From the NCBI GenBank assembly GCA_020054695.1, contig JAHXBT010000038.1, forward strand, positions 18,343 through 67,913: a stretch of DNA of 49,571 bases. The letters run 5' to 3'. The position numbers were made by a program, and so were the translations under genes. Of the stretch, positions 30,647 through 42,305 are shown in pieces (position 1 is the first letter of the stretch; each line of letters opens with the position of its first letter). This DNA is from Rickettsiales bacterium. Lineage in GTDB: Bacteria > Pseudomonadota > Alphaproteobacteria > Rickettsiales > UBA1997. The notes beneath the pieces were generated by a model, which was not told the origin of the DNA, searched no databases, and saw only the letters and a program-made list of their open reading frames with translations.

Positions 30647-31769
30647 AAAATCTCTTTATATTTATGGATCTACCGGTTCTATTGGCCAAAATACACTGGA
30701 AGTTGTTCGTCAAAACCATGACTTATATTCTGTCGATGCTTTAATTGCTGGGGATAATTATCAATCATTGGTTTTGCAGGCTAAAGAATTTCAACCAAAA
30801 TTTATTGGTATTTCTAACGAACAGCATTATAAAACATTAAAAAATGAATTGCCAAATTGCCATATTGTTGCAGGTGAAGAAGAAATTAATAATTTAGCAA
30901 AAAATAAATGCGATTTGTTTCTTTCCGCAATTGTTGGTATTAAAGCCTTAATACCAACTTTAAATGCTATTAGGGCAGGATCAAATATTGCTATTGCCAA
31001 TAAAGAATGTTTGGTTTCGGCCGGCAAAATTATTATGGATGAGGTGGTAAAAAATAATATTAAATTGATTCCAATTGATTCTGAACATAATGCAATTTAC
31101 CAGATTTTTGAATATGATAATTTAGACTTAATTGATAAGATTACTTTAACAGCTTCCGGAGGACCTTTTTTATATAAATCTTTAGATCAATTACAAAATG
31201 TTACTATTAAGGAGGCGGTAAATCATCCTAATTGGTCAATGGGTCAAAAAATATCGGTTGATTCAGCAACTATGATAAATAAGGGGCTAGAAGTAATTGA
31301 AGCTGCTATGTTATTTCCAGTAAAAAATAATCAGATTAATGTTTTAATTCATCCAGAATCAATAATTCATGGTTTAGTTTCTTATAACGATGGCGCAACA
31401 CTTGCGATGATGAACCCTCCTGATATGAAAGTACCAATTTCTTATGCTTTAAAAATTAAAAATAGATTGCAAATTAATCATAAAACATTAGATTTGGCCG
31501 AAATTTCTAAATTAAATTTTTTTAAACCAGATTTTACAAGATTTAAATCTCTAAAATTATCTTTTGATGCTTTAAAAGAAGGTGGTAATAAGTTGCCTAT
31601 TTTAAACGCTGCTAATGAAATTGCCGTATCAAAATTCTTACAGGGAGAAATAAAATTTTTAGATATTATAAATTTAGTTGAAGAAATTTTAAATAAAATT
31701 CCTTATCAAAATGTTGATTCTATAGAAGATGTTTTGTATTTTGATAGTAAGGTAAGAAAAATGTTATGA
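30639..31769 (+). CDS. dxr: 1-deoxy-D-xylulose 5-phosphate reductoisomerase
   Basis: YIYGSTGSIGQNTLEVVRQN, IANKECLVSAG, IPIDSEHNAIYQ, HPNWSMGQKISVDSATMINKGLEVIEA; GTG start. Confidence 0.97.
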   Translation: MNRKSLYIYGSTGSIGQNTLEVVRQNHDLYSVDALIAGDNYQSLVLQAKEFQPKFIGISNEQHYKTLKNELPNCHIVAGEEEINNLAKNKCDLFLSAIVGIKALIPTLNAIRAGSNIAIANKECLVSAGKIIMDEVVKNNIKLIPIDSEHNAIYQIFEYDNLDLIDKITLTASGGPFLYKSLDQLQNVTIKEAVNHPNWSMGQKISVDSATMINKGLEVIEAAMLFPVKNNQINVLIHPESIIHGLVSYNDGATLAMMNPPDMKVPISYALKIKNRLQINHKTLDLAEISKLNFFKPDFTRFKSLKLSFDALKEGGNKLPILNAANEIAVSKFLQGEIKFLDIINLVEEILNKIPYQNVDSIEDVLYFDSKVRKML

Positions 31770-31909
31770 ATTAATTATACTCCACTAACGCAACTGTGGT
31801 ACCTTAATTCTTAATAACAAATTCAAATTAAACAGTTCCCCTTGAAAAAAACCTTCTGGTTTTAATGTAGGTATGGAACACAATGAAAAGCTAATAGCTT
31901 CTTTTTAAA

Positions 31910-31944
31910 CCTCTAGTAAAAGTAATATTTTATTGCTTTAGAGG
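31910..31944 (+). other. Intergenic stem-loop between dxr and the SOUL gene
   Basis: CCTCTA-(gtaa)-AAGTAATA-ttt-TATTGCTT-TAGAGG: 14 bp including one G-T pair, with a 4-nt bulge. Confidence 0.4.
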
Positions 31945-31988
31945 CTTATTAGACAACGATTTAACGATGTCTAAAGTTTTATAAAATT

Positions 31989-32546
31989 ATGAAAAAAATT
32001 ATATTACTATTTTCTTTATTTTTTACAAATATAGCCATGTCTATTGAAATTAGCCCTTATAAGGTATTAGAAAAAATATCTGATAATGTTGAAGTTAGAG
32101 AATATAAAAAAATAATTCTGGCAACGGCAAATATTTCTAATAATGAAGAAGGTAACTCTGCCTTTAGATCTCTTTTTAAATTTATTTCTGGAGAAAATGA
32201 TCAAAAACAAGAGATTAAAATGACTGCTCCTGTTTTTCGTGAAGAAATTGATAATAATATGAGCATGTCTTTTGTGATGCCAGAAAAATTTAATGAACAA
32301 AATTTACCAAAGCCAAATAACCCTAAAATCAAAATTAACCTAATTAAGAATCAAAAGTTTATAGCTATTAGATTTTCTGGTTTTGCTAGTGACAGTAATT
32401 TTAATGATCATAGGGAAATTTTAGAAGATATTATAGGTGATAGAAAAATATCTGCTGACTTAGGTAATCCAATTAGAGCTTATTATAATCAACCCTGGAG
32501 CTTACCATTTTTAAAGAGGAACGAAATATTATTTAAAATAAATTAG
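31989..32546 (+). CDS. SOUL family heme-binding-like protein
   Basis: Signal peptide; SPYKVLEKISDNVEVREY, KMTAPVFRE, MSFVMPEKF, LPKPNNPKIKI, RFSGFASDSNF. Confidence 0.92.
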   Translation: MKKIILLFSLFFTNIAMSIEISPYKVLEKISDNVEVREYKKIILATANISNNEEGNSAFRSLFKFISGENDQKQEIKMTAPVFREEIDNNMSMSFVMPEKFNEQNLPKPNNPKIKINLIKNQKFIAIRFSGFASDSNFNDHREILEDIIGDRKISADLGNPIRAYYNQPWSLPFLKRNEILFKIN

Positions 32547-32550
32547 ACTT

Positions 32551-33300
32551 ATGAAATCTTTTGAGAATAAAAATTATTTGATTTTTGCCGGCACCTCAAC
32601 AATTGCCCAAGATTTAATACGAAAGTTAAAAATATTTAATTCTAATGTTTTTTTTACTTCCAGAGACAAAATTAAAGCAAAAGATATTCACGATCAATAT
32701 AACTATGATTATGAAATTTGCCCAGATTTGGCGAATTTTGATGAGGTAGATAAAATATTTAAAATTGCCAAGGAGAGATTAGGAAGAATAGATGGAGTAG
32801 TTAATTTTTCTGGTTCAATTAATTTAAAAGCAGCACATCAAACTAATTTTAATGAATATCTAGATGTTATTAATAAAAATTTAACTTCTTCTTTTGCAAT
32901 CGTAAGAGGAGCTGGGAAATATATGAATGACGGTGGTTCAGTAGTTTTGACATCTTCTATTGCGGCATCTATTGGTATTGCTAATCATGATGCTATTTCT
33001 GCTGCTAAAGCTGGAGTTGAAGGGTTAGTTAGGTCTGCAGCTTGCACTTACGCTATGAAAAACATTCGTTTCAATGCAGTTGCTCCAAGTTTAACTGACA
33101 CTAATATGACTAAAATTATTACAGAAAATGAAATGATGCTAAAGGCATCAAATTATATGCATTTGCTGGGTAGAATTGGAAATGTTGGTGACATATCAAG
33201 AGCTTGTTCATTTTTATTAAATCCTGATAATAGTTGGATCACAGGACAAATTATTAAGGTTGAAGGAGGTTTTTCTTTAAAATCTAGGGCCAGATTGTAG
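32551..33300 (+). CDS. Short-chain dehydrogenase/reductase-like protein with atypical active site
   Basis: Rossmann-like pattern, TSSIAASIGIANHDAISAAKAGVEGLVRSAA, RFNAVAPSLTDTNM, WITGQIIKVEGG; catalytic Tyr position occupied by Ile149. Confidence 0.88.
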   Translation: MKSFENKNYLIFAGTSTIAQDLIRKLKIFNSNVFFTSRDKIKAKDIHDQYNYDYEICPDLANFDEVDKIFKIAKERLGRIDGVVNFSGSINLKAAHQTNFNEYLDVINKNLTSSFAIVRGAGKYMNDGGSVVLTSSIAASIGIANHDAISAAKAGVEGLVRSAACTYAMKNIRFNAVAPSLTDTNMTKIITENEMMLKASNYMHLLGRIGNVGDISRACSFLLNPDNSWITGQIIKVEGGFSLKSRARL

Positions 33301-33373
33301 CAAGTTTACTGTGAATTATTTGTGTAATAGTGTAATATTAATTCTTACCACTAGATTAGAGATACGACAAATT

Positions 33374-33592
33374 TTATATTATTTTGAATATTATACCAAA
33401 TAGATTATTAGTGACTAATTTTAGTTCAGATAGTAAATTATTTATTGCTTTACCACTATTTGAATTTTGATCAATATTTAAAACTGCTAGTACATCTTCT
33501 ATAGAAATAATTCCAGTTAGGAATAACAAAAAAAATAAAGCAATTAAAAATATTAATAATCTAAAACTAATCTTCAGGGCAATATTAAACAT
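33374..33592 (-). CDS. Small hypothetical membrane protein (72 aa)
   Basis: ORF immediately 3' of nrdB on the same strand (7-nt gap); hydrophobic N-terminal segment; no family recognised. Confidence 0.5.
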   Translation of the reverse strand: MFNIALKISFRLLIFLIALFFLLFLTGIISIEDVLAVLNIDQNSNSGKAINNLLSELKLVTNNLFGIIFKII

Positions 33593-33599
33593 ATAATAT

Positions 33600-34601
33600 C
33601 TAATTAACTATATCTAATTTCTTGACCTTATTATTATCTATCTCAGTAAAAACACTTTCCCAGGTACCAGTTGTTGAAGCTCTAGAATATTCAGTTACTC
33701 TATTTTCAAAGAAATTAGTATGTTCAACACCATTTAGAATCTCATCAAGCCAAGGAAGTGGATTATCATCAATCATGTAGATATCCTTCAAACCCAATTG
33801 TGACAATCTTCTATCAGCAATATATCTAATATATCTTTTAACTTCTCTAGCGGTTAACCCTTCAATTGCTCCCATTTCAAACGCCAAATCAATAAATGCA
33901 TCTTCAAAATGTACAATTGTAGCACAAGCTTCATAAAGATTACCACGTAGTTCTTCATTCCAAACTTCTGGATTTTCTTTAACAAAAGTATGAAATAATT
34001 TGATAATAGATTCAGTATGAAGAGACTCATCCCTAACAGACCAGGTTACAATTTGCCCCATACCTTTCATTTTACCAAATCTTTGGAAACTAAGCAAAAT
34101 GGCAAAGGAGGCAAATAATTGTAAACCTTCAGTGAAGCCACCAAATACCGCAAGAGTTGTAGCAATATTTTGTTTGGTACTAACACCAAATTTTTGCATA
34201 TAATCATATTTATCCTTCATTTCCTTATATTTCATGAAGGATTGATACTCTACTTCTGGTATACCAATAGTATCTAACAAATGAGAGTAGGCTGCAATGT
34301 GTATGGTTTCCATATTGGAAAAGGCCGAAAGCATCATTTGCACCTCAGTTGGTTGAAAAACTTGACTATAATGTTTCATATAGCAATTATTAACTTCAAT
34401 ATCAGCTTGAGTAAAAAATCTAAAGATTTGAGTAAGAAGATTTTTCTCAGAAATTGTTAAATTATGCTTCCAATCTCTTACATCATCAGCCAATGGAACT
34501 TCTTCTGGAAGCCAGTGAATTTGTTGTTGTTTTAACCAAGAATCATAAGCCCAAGGGTATTTAAAAGGTTTGTAAATATGGGGTGCATTTAATAACGACA
34601 T
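33600..34601 (-). CDS. nrdB: Ribonucleoside-diphosphate reductase beta subunit (class I)
   Basis: RFFTQADIEVNNCYMKHY, NMETIHIAAYSHLLDTIG, RDESLHTESI, NFFENRVTEYSRASTTGTW. Confidence 0.96.
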   Translation of the reverse strand: MSLLNAPHIYKPFKYPWAYDSWLKQQQIHWLPEEVPLADDVRDWKHNLTISEKNLLTQIFRFFTQADIEVNNCYMKHYSQVFQPTEVQMMLSAFSNMETIHIAAYSHLLDTIGIPEVEYQSFMKYKEMKDKYDYMQKFGVSTKQNIATTLAVFGGFTEGLQLFASFAILLSFQRFGKMKGMGQIVTWSVRDESLHTESIIKLFHTFVKENPEVWNEELRGNLYEACATIVHFEDAFIDLAFEMGAIEGLTAREVKRYIRYIADRRLSQLGLKDIYMIDDNPLPWLDEILNGVEHTNFFENRVTEYSRASTTGTWESVFTEIDNNKVKKLDIVN

Positions 34602-34766
34602 AGGCTAAAAATATTAATTTAATTATATTATAATTTTATAATTTGTGGAAATAATATTCAACTAAATTAATTGAGTAATAGATGTTTCTTAGTTATTTCT
34701 ATAATAAAACCTGCCTTAAAGAGGTAAAATATTACTTCATCATCCTTAATCTTTAAGAGATAGTTT

Positions 34767-35453
34767 TTAATATTCTAATTTGCGTATTATTTTATTTAGG
34801 ATGGAAGTTGAAAAATTTTCTATTTGCATAGAAAGACAGTCAATTTTTTTGTTGAAAATATTATAAAATATTACTGCTGGAATAGCAACAAAGAGACCCA
34901 TAGCAGTTGCAAATAGAGCTTCTGCAATTCCAGGCGCAACTACTGCTAAGCTAGTATTTCCCGAATTGGCAATATTTTGAAAACTATTCATGATTCCCCA
35001 AACAGTTCCAAATAATCCAATAAAGGGAGCGTTAGAACCAATAATTGCTAGAATATTTAAACCAGATTCTAATTTTTCAATTATATTATTTTCAACTATT
35101 CCTATAGCACCCTTAATACGGTATTTTGTTGATTCTAATTTATTGTCATGATATTCAGTGTCTTTTGTTTTACCAAGTTGCCATTCTTTTATACTGGTAA
35201 TTATTATTCTAGACAAGGGATTTTTATTATTTCCTTGGGCAAGAGTTAGTATGTCATTTAAAGAGTTTTTAGATTCAAATAACAGAATAAATTTCCACAT
35301 TAATATTTTTAAAATAGAAAATTTTATTAATTTAAAAAATATTATAGACCATGAAATGAGTGACATTACTAGTAATAAAGCCATAACAGATTTCACTACT
35401 ATATCAGCTTGAGAGATTAGTTCAATAATTTGTGAATTATTTTTTAAAATCAT
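34767..35453 (-). CDS. tolQ: TolQ/ExbB-family proton channel protein
   Basis: LNILAIIGSNAPFIGLFGTVWGIMNSFQNIA, VVAPGIAEALFATAMGLFVAIPAVIFYN. Confidence 0.93.
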   Translation of the reverse strand: MILKNNSQIIELISQADIVVKSVMALLLVMSLISWSIIFFKLIKFSILKILMWKFILLFESKNSLNDILTLAQGNNKNPLSRIIITSIKEWQLGKTKDTEYHDNKLESTKYRIKGAIGIVENNIIEKLESGLNILAIIGSNAPFIGLFGTVWGIMNSFQNIANSGNTSLAVVAPGIAEALFATAMGLFVAIPAVIFYNIFNKKIDCLSMQIENFSTSILNKIIRKLEY

Positions 35454-35460
35454 TAGTATA

Positions 35461-36018
35461 TTATTTACACTTTATCTTATCCCAACACTTACCAGGGCCA
35501 CAATCGCAAGATCTAGTAATTACTTGAGCACACACTGAGTTACGATCTAAATTGCAATTATCAGCGCAGCTATTCCTAAAATCTATTATTTTTCCACCAG
35601 ATTTTTCACATTGGACGGTGTCTTTACCTTTAACTTTATCAGATAGATTATTAAAAAAATCAAATAAATTATCTTTGTTATTATCTTCATTTACTTCTGG
35701 GACATTGTTGTTCTTATTTTTTGTTATCTGTTTTTGCTGTGCTTTATATGTTTTATATTTTTTTTGCTGAATATTTTTAGTATCAATGCATTTATCATTT
35801 TGCCAACATTTATTTTCTCCACAATCGCAGCCATATTCTAGAATCTTATAGCAAGGGGTATTTTTATCTATTTCTTTTACACAATCATCAAAGCAAGTAT
35901 GGTTAAAAATTCTCCACATTCCACTTGATTGATTACAGAGATTTTTGTTACCAGTTGCAGATAATGCATTAAAAGAAAAAATAATAAATATATAAAAAAA
36001 TAATGAGTAAAGTCTCAT
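35461..36018 (-). CDS. Secreted cysteine-rich protein with two eight-Cys repeats
   Basis: Signal peptide MRLYSLFFYIFIIFSFNALSATG; two repeats C-x13-C-x3-C-x(7/9)-C-x7-C-x-C-x4-C-x5-C containing CDCGxxKCW. Confidence 0.8.
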   Translation of the reverse strand: MRLYSLFFYIFIIFSFNALSATGNKNLCNQSSGMWRIFNHTCFDDCVKEIDKNTPCYKILEYGCDCGENKCWQNDKCIDTKNIQQKKYKTYKAQQKQITKNKNNNVPEVNEDNNKDNLFDFFNNLSDKVKGKDTVQCEKSGGKIIDFRNSCADNCNLDRNSVCAQVITRSCDCGPGKCWDKIKCK

Positions 36019-37119
36019 TTAAATATTATCCTTGATTGATTGGATTATCTTTTCACCCATTTCTGTTGTAGATATCGTTTTATCTTCTTTTTTAGCAATA
36101 TCTTTTGTTCTATATCCTTGATTTAATGTATTTATTATAGCGTTATCAATTAAGTTTGCTTCCATTTCATAGTTAAAAGAATAGCGTAGCATCATTGAAA
36201 GGCTAGAAATTGTTGCAATTGGATTGGCAATATTATGACCTGCAATGTCGGGAGCGGAGCCGTGTACTGGTTCATAAAGAGCATATTGTTTATCGCCATT
36301 TTTTTCACCTAAAGATGCCGAAGGTAACATTCCAAGTGATCCGGTAAGCATTGATGCAGTATCAGAAATAATATCACCAAACATATTAGTAGTAACAATA
36401 ACATCAAATTGTTTTGGATAACGCACTAACTGCATTGAAGCATTATCAACATACATATGAGATAATTCAACGTTAGAATAATTTTTTGCAGTTTGGATAA
36501 CTTGATTACGCCACATTTCAGTGGACTCCAAAACATTAGCTTTGTCAATAGAGCAAAGTTTTTTATTTCTTTTTTGAGCTAAATCTAAGGCTACTTTGGC
36601 AATTCTATCTACTTCTTTAGAATTATATTTTAAAGTATTAAAGCCAGTTTTTGAACCGTCTTCTTCATCTATAACGCCTCTTGGTTGACCAAAATAGATG
36701 CCGCCAGTTAATTCACGAACTATCATAATATCTAAGCCAGAGACAATTTCCGATTTTAAAGATGAACTTTCAACCAAAGCGTCAAAAACAATTGCTGGCC
36801 TTAAATTAGCAAATAATTCTAATTCTTTTCTAATGCCAAGAAGCCCCCTTTCTGGTCTTACATTATAAGGTAATTCTTCCCATTTGGGTCCACCTACAGC
36901 GCCGAGTAAAATGGCGTCTGATTTTTTAGCTTTTTCTAATGTTTCATCAGGGAAGGGTGTTCCAGTTTTGTCATAAGCAATACCTCCAAGCAATGCATAA
37001 TCAATAGTAAATTTTTTATCTGTATTTTCTGTAAAAAAATCTAATATTTTTTTGGCCTGTGCTACAACTTCTGGTCCAATTCCATCTCCTTCAATAAGTA
37101 ATATATTTTTATTTATCAT
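36019..37119 (-). CDS. leuB: 3-isopropylmalate dehydrogenase
   Basis: [81 protein letters not shown]. Confidence 0.97.
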   Translation of the reverse strand: MINKNILLIEGDGIGPEVVAQAKKILDFFTENTDKKFTIDYALLGGIAYDKTGTPFPDETLEKAKKSDAILLGAVGGPKWEELPYNVRPERGLLGIRKELELFANLRPAIVFDALVESSSLKSEIVSGLDIMIVRELTGGIYFGQPRGVIDEEDGSKTGFNTLKYNSKEVDRIAKVALDLAQKRNKKLCSIDKANVLESTEMWRNQVIQTAKNYSNVELSHMYVDNASMQLVRYPKQFDVIVTTNMFGDIISDTASMLTGSLGMLPSASLGEKNGDKQYALYEPVHGSAPDIAGHNIANPIATISSLSMMLRYSFNYEMEANLIDNAIINTLNQGYRTKDIAKKEDKTISTTEMGEKIIQSIKDNI

Positions 37120-37151
37120 TTATTTATTTCGTTAAAATTTGCTAGATAATA

Positions 37152-37637
37152 TTATTTTAAATATAGTGAGAATTCTTCCACTAAATCTTGATATAAGTTT
37201 TTTTTAAAATCAATTACCAAATCTGGTATTTTCATTATATTTTTTTGCCATTTCCACTCAGAAAATTCTGGGTTACATTGTTCTAAATTTATTGAATTAT
37301 CATTACCAGTAAATTCAGTTAAATACCACCTTTGTTTTTGTCCAATATATCTACCTTTCCACACCTTTTCAATTAGTTTTGTTGGCAAATTATAATAAAA
37401 ATAATTTTTGGATATATTTAATATTGTAACATCCTTTTTACCAATTCCGGTTTCTTCTTCTAATTCTCGGTACATTGCATTTTCCTCAGATTCTCCAGGT
37501 TCTACACCTCCTTGTGGCATTTGCCAATATTCATCCACAATATTAGATATTCTTTTGGCAATAAAAATTTCTTTATCTTTGTTAACAATCATAATTCCAA
37601 CGCATAAGCGATAGAGGTGATCTATATTTTTATCCAT
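37152..37637 (-). CDS. rppH: RNA pyrophosphohydrolase (Nudix)
   Basis: WQMPQGGVEPGESEENAMYRELEEETGI Nudix box; YRLCVGIMIVN. Confidence 0.94.
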   Translation of the reverse strand: MDKNIDHLYRLCVGIMIVNKDKEIFIAKRISNIVDEYWQMPQGGVEPGESEENAMYRELEEETGIGKKDVTILNISKNYFYYNLPTKLIEKVWKGRYIGQKQRWYLTEFTGNDNSINLEQCNPEFSEWKWQKNIMKIPDLVIDFKKNLYQDLVEEFSLYLK

Positions 37638-38803
37638 TTTACTATCTCTTTAGCTATGTTTTTTTTGCTATTTTTTTCTATTCTAGTGATAATTTTATTT
37701 TTATCAACTATAGTGATTTCATTTTCATCTGAGCCAAATATCTCGCCCCCATTTATATTATTTACTATTACTAGATCGCAATTTTTACGTTTAGCTTTTC
37801 CTATAGCATTTTCTACGATATTATTACTTTCTGCAGCGAATCCAATAACTATTTTAGGCCTATTTTTACTGTTACCTATTGTATCTAATATATCAATATT
37901 TAATTCTAACTCTATGTTTTTTATATTTTTATTTTTTTTAATTTTTATGTTGGAATATTTTTTTGGTTTAAAATCTGATATCGCTGCTGCTGAGATATAT
38001 ATATCTGTATTATCTATGTTTTTCTCTATTGCTTCTAACATTTGATTAGTAGAGCTAGTTCTTATAATATTTTTATTTGGCAAATTGATATTTTCTTTTA
38101 TATTAGAAGCAATCAGAGTTACATCACCTCCCATTTGATGCAGAATTTCAGCAATTGCAATTCCTTGTTTACCAGATGAATTATTACCAATAAACCTAAC
38201 TGGGTCTATTGGTTCAAAAGTAGACCCAGCTGTAACAATAATATTTTTACCAGAAAATTTATTACTACTAACAAAAAAATCTTCTATTTGTGTCGTAATA
38301 TCATTTATATCTGCCATTTTGCCATATCCAAACTCACCACAAGCCAAAATATCCTTTTGTGGAGGTATAATCCTGATATTATAGTTAATTAATTGATCTA
38401 AATTATTCTTAGTAATTTTATTATCCCACATTTTAACATTCATTGCAGGTGCAAGTAGTATTTGCTTATTTGCTGCTAATATAGTTGTAGAGGCTAGATC
38501 GTCAGCAATACCATTTGCCATTTTTGCAATAAAATTAGATGATGCTGGTGCAACTAGAATTAAATCACTATTTTTGGATAAATTAATATGGTCCATTGAG
38601 TCTTTATCATCTGGTTTAAATATATCCTGTTTAATTTTGTCACCTAAAATAGATGATACTAAGAGAGGGGTAATGAATTTTTCTGTTTCTTTGGTTAAAA
38701 TAACATCAATTTTAAAATCTTTTTTTCTAAGATATCTTATTATTTCTAAAGATTTGTAACAGGCAATTGATGCTGTAATTATGATAAGAATTCTTTTTCG
38801 CAT
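37622..38803 (-). CDS. coaBC: Bifunctional phosphopantothenoylcysteine decarboxylase/phosphopantothenate-cysteine ligase
   Basis: ASIACYKSLEIIRYLRK, LVAPASSNFIAKMANGIADDL, APAMNVKMWDN, TAGSTFEPIDPVRFIGNNSSGKQG, VGFAAES. Confidence 0.95.
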   Translation of the reverse strand: MRKRILIIITASIACYKSLEIIRYLRKKDFKIDVILTKETEKFITPLLVSSILGDKIKQDIFKPDDKDSMDHINLSKNSDLILVAPASSNFIAKMANGIADDLASTTILAANKQILLAPAMNVKMWDNKITKNNLDQLINYNIRIIPPQKDILACGEFGYGKMADINDITTQIEDFFVSSNKFSGKNIIVTAGSTFEPIDPVRFIGNNSSGKQGIAIAEILHQMGGDVTLIASNIKENINLPNKNIIRTSSTNQMLEAIEKNIDNTDIYISAAAISDFKPKKYSNIKIKKNKNIKNIELELNIDILDTIGNSKNRPKIVIGFAAESNNIVENAIGKAKRKNCDLVIVNNINGGEIFGSDENEITIVDKNKIITRIEKNSKKNIAKEIVKWIKI

Positions 38804-38957
38804 TATAATTTTGACTTAGGTTATGTTGTCATAAGAAAAAATGAAAGAAATTTCTTAAGTTGACCACAGAGATCTAGAAGTTATTAAATAATATTTTAGT
38901 TTTTATATTTTTTAAAAATATCCTGAATATATTATTTATCTTTAAGTTAAGATGGTG

Positions 38958-39239
38958 TTATTTAATCATTTTTGGTACAGTATAATAATTATATTTGTCA
39001 TTTGTGGCGCTAGTCATTACGTCTTCCGCTGTTTCTATAGATTCTATATTATCTTCAAATAATGTAAGATTTTTAGCATGAATATTATTTAATATTTGTA
39101 CATTATCAGTATTAGCTTGCGATAAAGTGTCAATCCAATTAATTATTTTTTCCAATTGGTTTGATAGTTTTTCTTTTTGACAATCTTCTATTCTAATTTT
39201 TGATAATTTTGCAATTTTTTTTATATTAATATCTGACAT
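38958..39239 (-). CDS. gatC: Asp/Glu-tRNA(Asn/Gln) amidotransferase subunit C
   Basis: DINIKKIAKLSKIRIEDCQKEKLSNQLEKIINWIDTLSQANTDNVQ; C-terminal YYTVPKMIK. Confidence 0.9.
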   Translation of the reverse strand: MSDINIKKIAKLSKIRIEDCQKEKLSNQLEKIINWIDTLSQANTDNVQILNNIHAKNLTLFEDNIESIETAEDVMTSATNDKYNYYTVPKMIK

Positions 39240-39372
39240 TATGTTTAATTATGGTTATATGCAGTATCTTAATTTTATAAATTACGATATAAAAAGCAAA
39301 TGAAGGACTCATAATATTTTATCTTAAAATACTTGTTTTGCATTGTTTATTTTTAATAATAATCGGGATTAT

Positions 39373-39753
39373 TTATTTAATACCGCTAAAAACTGAGCCC
39401 CATATCGCTGAGTTTTGATCTACATATTCTTCTCTCATACAGTAAAAATAACCATAATTCCAGGCATTTTTGTAAATAGGTGAATTAGCTAATTTCCAAC
39501 CGTCCTGTTTATTTGATTTATAAAAAGATTTATAAAATTGGTTTGATCCAGATGAGGCTCCGGTTTCACATCCATGATCCCATCCTAATTTAAAGTCAGG
39601 ATCAGCTTTACTCAGGTCATCTTCAAAATTGCTAGTGGTTCTGTCAAGTCTAAAATAATCAGCACTATGTTTATGACCACAAGATGATATTATGAATAGT
39701 AATAATGATATTTTTATGGTATAAATCACTAATGTATAAATTATATTTTTCAA
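39373..39753 (-). CDS. Hypothetical lipoprotein
   Basis: Lipobox-like LLFIISSCGH; PDFKLGWDHGCETGASSGSNQF...YKNAWNYGYFYC. Confidence 0.7.
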   Translation of the reverse strand: MKNIIYTLVIYTIKISLLLFIISSCGHKHSADYFRLDRTTSNFEDDLSKADPDFKLGWDHGCETGASSGSNQFYKSFYKSNKQDGWKLANSPIYKNAWNYGYFYCMREEYVDQNSAIWGSVFSGIK

Positions 39754-39829
39754 ATGATTTTAGTATAATTTCAGACAAATCGTTAAAAAAAATAACCTTA
39801 TAATATCAACTAAATTATTGAAAATAATA

Positions 39830-42238
<2,409 letters not shown>

Positions 42239-42305
42239 TTATCTATATTTCTTTCCAGTTTTATAATTTTAATTCTGGTTATATTTTTGCAAAAATCAAT
42301 ATATT

